This document shows, piece by piece, positions 7,029 through 15,634 of a DNA stretch of 18,900 nucleotides (position 1 is the first letter of the stretch; the number at the start of each line of letters is the position of its first letter). A program made the translations under genes and the position numbers. The DNA is taken from contig SFHK01000067.1 in assembly GCA_004556395.1 (NCBI GenBank), positions 1 through 18,900 of the forward strand. The letters run 5' to 3'. Source of the DNA: Clostridiales bacterium (GTDB lineage Bacteria; Bacillota; Clostridia; Christensenellales; Aristaeellaceae). Under the pieces are notes generated by a model, which had not been told where the DNA came from, ran no database searches, and saw nothing but the letters and a program-made list of their open reading frames with translations.

Positions 7029-8204
7029 CTATCTTACCGCAATGCGCAGGAGTTCTTCGATTGCTTTGGTATCGAGTTTTACGAAATGCCCGGTCGTGCC
7101 GTCGGGATTGCGGCGGACGTTTTTGGCGAGGAACGGAATATCCTCGGCTTTCGCGCCCAGCTCGGCGAAGGTGATGGGCATGCCGATGGAGCGGAGGAAG
7201 GATTCATAGCGCTCAATGCCGTTCAGGGCGGTGATTTCGGGGCGCTCGAAGTCCATTTCGCAGCCGAACACGTTCACGGCAAAGCGGGCGAAGCGCATCA
7301 CGTTATGGCGCATGGTATAGCGCATCCACGCCGGGAATACCACGGCCAGACCCGCGCCGTGCGCCACGTCGTACAGGCCGCTGAGCTCGTGCTCGATCTG
7401 GTGGCTCGCCCAGTCACCCTCGCGGCCCACGCCGCAGGTATCGTTGTGCGCCAGCGTGCCCGCCCACATGATTTCGGCCTGCGCGTCGTAGTCGGCGGGA
7501 TTCTTCACGGCGATGGGCGCGTACTCGACCACCGTCTTTAAAACCGCTTCGCACAGGTTATCGGTGATGGTGACGTGCGTCTCGTTGGTGAAATAGCGCT
7601 CCATCACGTGCGCCATGATGTCGGTCGCGCCGCAGGCAACCTGATAGGGCGGCAGGGTGGCCGTCCATTCGGGGTTCAGGAGCGCGAATTTCGGGCGGTT
7701 GAACTCAGTGGCCAGACCGCGCTTCAGGTGCGTGGATTCCTGCATGATGACGGAGCTGTTCGAGCTTTCGCTGCCCGTCGCGGACAATGTGAGCACGCAG
7801 CCCAGCGGCAGCGTTTTCTGAACGCTTGCCCTGCCGCACCAGAAGTCCCAGAAATCGCCGTCGTACACCGTGCCGTGCGCGATGGCCTTGGCGCTGTCGA
7901 TGGCGCTTCCGCCGCCCACGGCGAGCACGCAGTCGCACTTCTCGCGCCGCGCGAGGTCAATGCCCTCGTACACCTTGGTGTCACGCGGGTTGGGCACCGC
8001 ACCGCCCAGCAGCACGTAGGAAACGCCCGCCTCGTCCAAAGACTTGGTGACCTTCTCCATCAGTCCGGAGCGGATTACCGAGCCGCCGCCGTAGTGAATC
8101 AGCGCGCGGGTGCCGCCCAGCGCCTTCAGCTCCTCGCCCGCGTGGCTCTCCGCGCCGCGGCCAAAGATGAACTTCGTGGGAATCTGCCAGTTGAAATTCA
8201 GCAT
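7029..8204 (-). CDS. Iron-containing alcohol dehydrogenase (BdhA/YqhD-like)
   Basis: A 391-residue cytoplasmic group III dehydrogenase that interconverts aldehydes or ketones and alcohols with NAD(P)H. The N-terminus MLNFNWQIPTKFIFGRGA is typical of the butanol dehydrogenase branch. GGGS at 40-42 and AVGGGSAIDSAKAIAHG (95-111) form the nucleotide-binding part. The metal ligands are Asp195 and His199 (GATDIMAHVMERYF), His268 (DWASHQIEHELSG) and His282 (DVAHGAG), with the same spacing as in YqhD. The start at 8204 has GAAGGTG five bases upstream and overlaps the end of the peptidase gene by seven bases, indicating translational coupling. It is last in a four-gene operon whose other members concern rRNA modification and peptide turnover, so the physiological aldehyde is not evident. 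Detoxification or fermentation are both possible. Confidence 0.93.
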   Translation of the reverse strand: MLNFNWQIPTKFIFGRGAESHAGEELKALGGTRALIHYGGGSVIRSGLMEKVTKSLDEAGVSYVLLGGAVPNPRDTKVYEGIDLARREKCDCVLAVGGGSAIDSAKAIAHGTVYDGDFWDFWCGRASVQKTLPLGCVLTLSATGSESSNSSVIMQESTHLKRGLATEFNRPKFALLNPEWTATLPPYQVACGATDIMAHVMERYFTNETHVTITDNLCEAVLKTVVEYAPIAVKNPADYDAQAEIMWAGTLAHNDTCGVGREGDWASHQIEHELSGLYDVAHGAGLAVVFPAWMRYTMRHNVMRFARFAVNVFGCEMDFERPEITALNGIERYESFLRSIGMPITFAELGAKAEDIPFLAKNVRRNPDGTTGHFVKLDTKAIEELLRIAVR

Positions 8205-9274
8205 TCAATCACCTTCATTTCATGAGATTTTACGTTCAGGGTTTCGCCGCCGTCCTCCGTGACGGCCACAAGGTCTTCAATGCGCACGCCGAAGCGGCCG
8301 GGCAGGTAGACGCCGGGCTCCACGGAGAACACCATGCCCGGCGCGCACACAGCTTCGGACGACGCGCTCACGTCCGGGAATTCGTGCACGTCCAGCCCGA
8401 TGCCGTGCCCGGTGCGGTGGATGAAGTACGCGCCGTAGCCCGCGTCCTCAATCACGCTTCGCGCGGCGCGGTCGATCTCTTTCAGCGGCACGCCGGGGCG
8501 CACGGCGCGCCGTCCGGCTTCGTTGGCGCGCAGCACAAGGTCGTATACCCTCTTCTGCTCGTCCGTGGGCGCGCCGCAGAACACGGTGCGGGTCATGTCG
8601 GAGCAATAGTCGTCCAGCACAAGCCCCACGTCCAGTATGACGGAATCGCCGTTTTTGAGCACGGTGCGGCCGGTGTCGTGATGCGGCTCGGCGCAGTTCG
8701 CGCCAAAGCAGATCAGGGACGGGAAGCTCTCGCCGGACGCGCCCTGCGCCGCGGCCTCGCCGGCGTAGCACTCGGCCACGTCCTTCTCCGTCGCGCCCGC
8801 GCGCACGCTGTCGATCGCGCAGCCGATCACCGCGTCGTTCATGCGCGAGCTCAGGCGCATCAGGTTCAGTTCTTCCTCGGTCTTGCGCATGCGCGCGCCG
8901 TCCACGGCGGGGGAGCCGAGGGAGACGGCAAGGTCGCGCCGCCTTTCCATCAGCGGCAGAAGGAAGCGGCACGGCCAGTCCTTGTCCACACCTAAGGAGC
9001 CGGGCGCAAGGCGCGACGAAAGCTCGCCCACGCAGTCGTCCGTGTCGGAATACTCGATCAGCTCGCAGCCGTCCATGGGCTTCAGCGCGAACAGCCTGTT
9101 CGCGAACAGGCGGCAGCGGCCGTCGTCCGAAATCAGAAGCGCCAGCATGCGCTCGCCGGGCGCGACGCGCTTGCCGGTCAGATACAGAACGCTGGTCGGC
9201 GCGGTCACAAGCAACTGCCTGATCCCCATCTCGCGCATGTTTCCAAGCACCTTTTCAAGCCTGTCCCGTTTCAT
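8198..9274 (-). CDS. M24 family metallopeptidase (Xaa-Pro aminopeptidase/dipeptidase-like)
   Basis: A 358-residue cytoplasmic peptidase of the pita-bread fold. The N-terminal creatinase-like domain spans about 1-125 and the catalytic domain about 130-350. All five metal ligands are visible: Asp215 (VILDVGL), Asp226 (CSDMTRT), His290 (HRTGHGIGLDVHE), Glu319 (FSVEPGVY) and Glu333 (VRIEDL). His200-region PHHDTGRTV also matches the family. Its length and domain order match the short Firmicutes Xaa-Pro peptidases that release amino acids next to proline. The start at 9274 has AAGGA six bases upstream and overlaps the preceding stop as ATGA, so it is coupled to the methyltransferase gene. Whether it is an aminopeptidase (PepP-like) or prolidase (PepQ-like) cannot be decided here. 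Confidence 0.9.
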   Translation of the reverse strand: MKRDRLEKVLGNMREMGIRQLLVTAPTSVLYLTGKRVAPGERMLALLISDDGRCRLFANRLFALKPMDGCELIEYSDTDDCVGELSSRLAPGSLGVDKDWPCRFLLPLMERRRDLAVSLGSPAVDGARMRKTEEELNLMRLSSRMNDAVIGCAIDSVRAGATEKDVAECYAGEAAAQGASGESFPSLICFGANCAEPHHDTGRTVLKNGDSVILDVGLVLDDYCSDMTRTVFCGAPTDEQKRVYDLVLRANEAGRRAVRPGVPLKEIDRAARSVIEDAGYGAYFIHRTGHGIGLDVHEFPDVSASSEAVCAPGMVFSVEPGVYLPGRFGVRIEDLVAVTEDGGETLNVKSHEMKVIEC

Positions 9275-9876
9275 ATGTCTTCCTTCTTTCCTTCACACTC
9301 GATGACCCAGAAGCCCTTTTCCCGCGCGATTACGCGCGCGGACGCGTAGAGCTCCTGCATGTGCCTGAGCGCGCTGGGCGCGCCCTGCTGCTTTCGTATG
9401 ACCACATACAGCCGCCCGCCGGGCGAAAGCCGGTCGCGCGCGCCGTCGAACATCGAATAGATCACGGCCTTTCCGGCGCGAATCGGCGGGTTGGTGACGA
9501 TGAAATCAAACGTCCCGTCCACGTTTTCGTATACGTCCGATTCCACCGCGCGCGCGTTTTTCACGCCGTTTCGGGCGAGATTTTTCGCGGCCAGCGCCAC
9601 CGCGCGCTCGTTCACGTCCGCCATCAGAAGCGAAACGTCCGGGTATTTCTTTCCCAGCAGCACGCCCACCGCGCCCCAGCCGCAGCCCAGATCGAGCGCG
9701 CGGCCGTGAAGCGGCGGGAGCGCCTCCAGAAGGACGCGCGTGCCCTCGTCCAGCTCGCCCTTGGAGAACACGCCCGCGTCCGTCTCAAACGACGCGCGCA
9801 CGCCGACGCACTCCGTTTCAAACGCGACCGGCCGGCTTTCGCAGCCGGGCTTCTTCGCAAAATACTGTTCACTCAT
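9271..9876 (-). CDS. Class I SAM-dependent methyltransferase, RsmC/YbxB-like
   Basis: A 201-residue single-domain methyltransferase of the small-methyltransferase MTS group, which methylates guanine N2 in rRNA (RsmC acts on G1207 of 16S rRNA in E. coli). Seen in the sequence: GVFSKGELDEGT (35-46), a segment conserved in RsmC relatives; the SAM-binding motif DLGCGWG (62-68); Asp87 closing the second strand; and the NPPI catalytic motif (129-132). Compared with E. coli RsmC it lacks the N-terminal duplicate domain, as do Firmicutes YbxB proteins. The start at 9876 has only a weak GGGGAT site and overlaps the pseudouridine synthase gene by eight bases, consistent with coupled translation. Pairing two rRNA-modifying enzymes in one operon is coherent. 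The exact target base is inferred from family only. Confidence 0.85.
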   Translation of the reverse strand: MSEQYFAKKPGCESRPVAFETECVGVRASFETDAGVFSKGELDEGTRVLLEALPPLHGRALDLGCGWGAVGVLLGKKYPDVSLLMADVNERAVALAAKNLARNGVKNARAVESDVYENVDGTFDFIVTNPPIRAGKAVIYSMFDGARDRLSPGGRLYVVIRKQQGAPSALRHMQELYASARVIAREKGFWVIECEGKKEDI

Positions 9877-10585
9877 GCTTCGTCATCCCCGCAATTTCAT
9901 AAAGCGCCGCTTCCTCCCCGGGCGTGAGCGGACGGAACTCACCCTCGCTCAGCGCGGGATCCAGCGCGACCGGGCCGATTTTCTCGCGCTTCAGCCGGAG
10001 AACCGGATGCCCGACGGCGGCCAGCATGCGCTTGACCTGATGGTACTTGCCCTCGCTCACGTACACGCGGCACGCGCCCGCCCCGGCGCGTTCCAGCCGC
10101 GCGGGCTTACACGTGAATTCCTTGAGAGGCACGCCCTCGGCGAAGCGCCGCACGCATTCGTCGTCGATTTCGCCCTCGATTTCGGCGTAATAGGTTTTTT
10201 CCACGTCCCACTTCGGCGAAATCAGCCGGTGCGCCAGCTGGCCGTCCGTCGTGAGAATCAAAAGCCCCGTCACGTCCTTATCCAGCCGCCCCACCGGGCC
10301 GACCTTGCGCATGCGGATTTTCTCCGGCAGAAGGTCGAGCACCGTGCGCTCGCCGCGCGCGTCCTCCGTGGCGGTCAGGAAGCCCGCGGGCTTGTGGAGC
10401 ATCAGGTGCACGTTTTCCGGCGCGCGGGCGTTTTCGCCGTCCAGAAGCACCTCGTCCTCCGGCTTCAGAAGATAGCCGGGGTCGAGAACCACGTTGCCGT
10501 TCACACGCGCGCGCCCGCCCGCAATCGCCTTTTTGGCCATCTGCCGCGTGAGCCCGTTCCGCGCAATCGCCTTGTCCAGCCGCAT
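9869..10585 (-). CDS. rsuA: RsuA-family rRNA pseudouridine synthase
   Basis: A 238-residue enzyme that converts a uridine of rRNA to pseudouridine (U516 of 16S rRNA for E. coli RsuA). It begins with an S4 RNA-binding domain (1-50: MRLDKAIARNGLTRQMAKKA, then ARVNGNVV and DEVLLDG). The catalytic domain has the family motif GRLDKDVTGLL with the catalytic Asp102, then EKTYYAE and SEGKYHQVKRMLAAVGHPV. Length is typical. The ATG at 10585 is preferred over an in-frame ATG seven codons earlier (10606), because GAGGG lies seven bases upstream of it, while the earlier one has no good site, and because MRLDK is the normal RsuA N-terminus. It is the first gene of the four-gene minus-strand operon. RluB or RluE-type specificity cannot be wholly excluded. 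Confidence 0.9.
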   Translation of the reverse strand: MRLDKAIARNGLTRQMAKKAIAGGRARVNGNVVLDPGYLLKPEDEVLLDGENARAPENVHLMLHKPAGFLTATEDARGERTVLDLLPEKIRMRKVGPVGRLDKDVTGLLILTTDGQLAHRLISPKWDVEKTYYAEIEGEIDDECVRRFAEGVPLKEFTCKPARLERAGAGACRVYVSEGKYHQVKRMLAAVGHPVLRLKREKIGPVALDPALSEGEFRPLTPGEEAALYEIAGMTKHE

Positions 10586-10632
10586 GCCATCGCCCTCAAA
10601 TCGCATTTTTCACGTCCGTTCGGACAAAACCC

Positions 10633-10661
10633 ATTATACATACGTTTCCGCCGATTCTCAA
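10633..10661 (-). promoter_or_regulatory. Promoter of the rsuA operon
   Basis: On the minus strand TTGAGA (10661 to 10656, 5 of 6 consensus bases) and TATAAT (10638 to 10633) are separated by exactly 17 bases, 48 bases or more upstream of the rsuA start. This is the best sigma-70-type promoter in the window. It lies back to back with the gyrB promoter. Confidence 0.75.
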
Positions 10662-10706
10662 GCAGAGAAATCGAAAAATTCCCGCGAGGAAAATAACCCA
10701 AAGGCA

Positions 10707-10735
10707 ATGACCCGCGCGCGGAAGCGTGGTATAAT
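10707..10735 (+). promoter_or_regulatory. Extended -10 promoter of gyrB-gyrA
   Basis: TATAAT at 10730-10735 is preceded by TGG, an extended -10 element (TGGTATAAT). A moderate -35 ATGACC (10707-10712) lies 17 bases upstream. Transcription would start near 10742, giving a short leader of about 30 bases. Confidence 0.7.
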
Positions 10736-10773
10736 AAGATAGGTAGAAAATTTGCGTTTAAGAGGTTATGAGC

Positions 10774-12677
10774 ATGTCCAAAGACACGCATTACGACGAG
10801 AGTAACATTCAGATTCTGGAGGGCCTTGAGGCCGTCCGGCGTCGTCCCGGCATGTATATCGGCTCCACCGACGAGCGCGGCCTGCACCATCTGGTGTATG
10901 AGATCGTGGACAACGCCGTGGACGAGGCGCTGGCGGGCTATTGCAAAAATATACACGTGATTCTGCACGCCGACGGCAGCGTGTCCGTGCAGGACGACGG
11001 CCGCGGCTTCCCGGTGGGCATTCACCCCAAGGTCGGCCGTCCGGCGGTCGAGGTGTGCCTGACGATGCTGCACGCGGGCGGCAAGTTCGGCGGCGGCGGC
11101 TACAAGGTCTCCGGCGGCCTGCACGGCGTGGGCGCGTCGGTCGTGAACGCGCTGTCGAGCCACCTGAAGGTGAACGTCTATCAGGACGGCAAGGTATACC
11201 AGCAGGAATACGAGCGCGGCAAGGTGCTGTACGACCTGAAGGTCGTGGGCGAGACCGACCGCACGGGCACCACCGTGCAGTTCTGGCCGGACGTGAAGAC
11301 CCACGAAACGCCCGAGCCCGGCATCTTTGAAACCGGCAATTTCGACTTTGACACCCTGCGCACCCGCTTCCGCGAGATGGCGTTCCTCAACAAGGGCATC
11401 CGCATCACCATCCGCGACGAGCGCGTGGAGCCGGCGCTGGAAAAGGAATATCACTACGAGGGCGGCATCGTCTCCTTCGTGGAATACCTGAACAAGAACA
11501 AGACCTGCCTGTTCGAAAAGCCCATCTACATCGAGGGCGTGAAGGATACGTCCACCGTCGAGGTGGCGCTTCAGTGGAACGACGGCTACACGGAGAACGT
11601 GTTCTCCTTCGCCAACAACATTCTCACGCCCGAGGGCGGCACGCATCTGACGGGCTTCCGCACGGCGCTCGCGCGCGTGATCAACGCCTATGGCCGCGAG
11701 AAGAAGATTCTGAAGGACGCGGACGCGAACCTGACCAGCGACGACGTGCGCGAGGGTCTGACGGCGATCGTGTCGGTCAAGCTGGTGGAGCCGCAGTTTG
11801 AGGGACAGACCAAGAGCAAGCTGGGCAACAGCGAGATTCGCCCGCTGGTGGACGGCATGGTGGCCGCGAAGCTGACGGACGTGTTCGAGGAAAATCCGTC
11901 CATCGGCCGCGCCGTGCTGGACAAGTGCATCTCCGCGGCGCGCGCCCGCGAGGCCGCCCGCAAAGCGCGCGATATGACGCGCCGCAAGACCGCGCTGGAA
12001 TCCGGCGCGCTGCCGGGCAAGCTGGCGGACTGCTCTGAGCGCGATCCCGCCAAGTGCGAAATCTTCCTCGTCGAGGGCGACAGCGCCGGCGGCAGCGCCA
12101 AGACCGGGCGCGACCGGCACTTTCAGGCCATCCTGCCGCTGCGCGGCAAGATCCTGAACGTGGAAAAGACGCGGCTTGACCGCATCCTCGCCAACGACGA
12201 AATCAAGGCGATGATCACCGCGTTCGGCGGCGGCTTCGGGCAGGATTTCGACCCGGCGAAGCTGAGGTATCACCGCATCGTGTGCATGACGGACGCCGAC
12301 GTGGACGGAAGCCACATCCGCATTCTGCTGCTCACGTTCTTCTACCGCCACTTCCCCAAGCTCATCGAGGACGGCTATGTGTACATCGCCCAGCGGAAAA
12401 ATACGTATACACCGACGCGCAGCTTCAGAAGTATCTGGACGAGATCGGCCGCGACGCGAAGCCGGACGTGCAGCGCTATAAGGGCCTTGGCGAAATGAGC
12501 GCCGAGCAGCTGTGGGCGACGACGATGAACCCCGCCACGCGCAGCATGTACAAAGTGACGCTGAAGGACGCCATCTCCGCCGACGAGATGTTCACGCTTC
12601 TGATGGGCGATCAGGTGGAGCCGCGCAAGGAGTTCATCGAAAAGAACGCCAGGCTGGTCGCGGATCTGGATATATAA
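10774..12677 (+). CDS. gyrB: DNA gyrase subunit B, interrupted by a frameshifting lesion near 12394
   Basis: ATPase subunit of DNA gyrase, which with GyrA introduces negative supercoils. The ATG at 10774 is preferred to the one at 10768, because AAGAGG lies eight bases before it and only two before the other. Seen: GHKL ATPase site with Glu43 (VYEIVDNAVDEA), Asp74 (VQDDGRG) and GGLHGVG (114-120); QTKSKLGN (345-352); TOPRIM EGDSAGGSAK with Glu434, and DADVDG (507-512). The frame is intact to YIAQ, residue 540, ending at base 12393. It then runs out of family-like sequence and stops at 12498. The rest of GyrB (EKYVYTDAQLQKYL, QRYKGLGEM, then MGDQVEPRKEFIEKNA and VADLDI) continues one frame back from base 12396 to the TAA at 12677. 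The PPLYKV segment that normally follows YIAQ is missing. Either the gene is damaged, or this is an assembly or sequencing error, which is likely given that gyrB is essential. Confidence 0.9.
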
Positions 12678-12701
12678 CGGGAACGGAGGGTTCTTCTCCC
12701 T

Positions 12702-15305
<2,604 letters not shown>

Positions 15306-15315
15306 TGAATTCCAT

Positions 15316-15345
15316 AAAGCGCTCCGTGAATTGCGGGGCGCTTTT
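15316..15345 (+). terminator. Intrinsic terminator of gyrBA
   Basis: An 11-bp stem, AAAGCGCTCCG (15316-15326) with CGGGGCGCTTT (15334-15344), one T-G wobble, loop TGAATTG, and a TTTT tail beginning inside the 3' arm. It starts 11 bases after the gyrA stop. Confidence 0.9.
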
Positions 15346-15361
15346 CGTATGCCGGGGGGAC

Positions 15362-15471
15362 GGGGGCGGGGGAGCTTCGCTCCCCCTGCCCCCCTCAAGG
15401 GGCGTTTCACGCGTTCGGATTTCGCCGCACGCGGCGAAATCAAAGAGGAAATGATTTTCCTGCGGAAAATC
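15362..15471. repeat. Cluster of three strong palindromes
   Basis: Hairpin 1: 15362-15393, GGGGGC plus GGGGGAGC paired with GCTCCCCC plus GCCCCC (14 bp, one bulged T, loop TTC). Hairpin 2: GATTTCGCCG (15418-15427) with CGGCGAAATC (15432-15441), perfect, loop CACG. Hairpin 3: GATTTTCC (15453-15460) with GGAAAATC (15464-15471), perfect, loop TGC. The set looks like a composite intergenic palindromic element of the REP/BIME kind; this is inference, since only one copy is in view. Confidence 0.55.
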
Positions 15472-15554
15472 CGGAATGGAGGGACGGAGGATGGAAGCTC
15501 GCGGGGATTCGGCGCTTTCCCGCAAAAAAGGAAGGGCACCGGAAAAATATCAGA

Positions 15555-15583
15555 TTGCGCCGCGGGCGGGGATATGGTATAAT
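15555..15583 (+). promoter_or_regulatory. Extended -10 promoter of the rhamnosidase gene
   Basis: TTGCGC (15555-15560) and TATAAT (15578-15583) are 17 bases apart, and the -10 is extended by TGG, exactly as in the gyrB promoter. Transcription would begin near 15590, about 45 bases before the start codon. Confidence 0.7.
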
Positions 15584-15634
15584 AGGCTCAGGAAAAGGAA
15601 ACGGGAAATACAGGCGTGGGAGGATGTTCCAGGT

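Larger units (their letters stand above)
15306..15634. other. Noncoding spacer gyrA to rhamnosidase gene
   Basis: About 330 bases with no credible gene. It holds, in order, the gyrA terminator, a cluster of three inverted repeats (15362-15471), and the rhamnosidase promoter and ribosome site. Reading frames that run through it are extensions of neighbouring genes or antisense shadows. Confidence 0.8.

Noticed and set aside
10501..12351. A 616-codon minus-strand frame antisense to gyrB
   Set aside because: Antisense shadow of a conserved gene; composition rich in His, Arg, Ala and Val typical of such shadows, and no start signals.
12394..12402. Programmed -1 frameshifting at the A-run in gyrB
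   Set aside because: A slip at AAAAA would restore the frame, but the conserved PPLYKV segment would still be missing, and programmed frameshifting is not known for gyrB. A deletion explains both defects at once.
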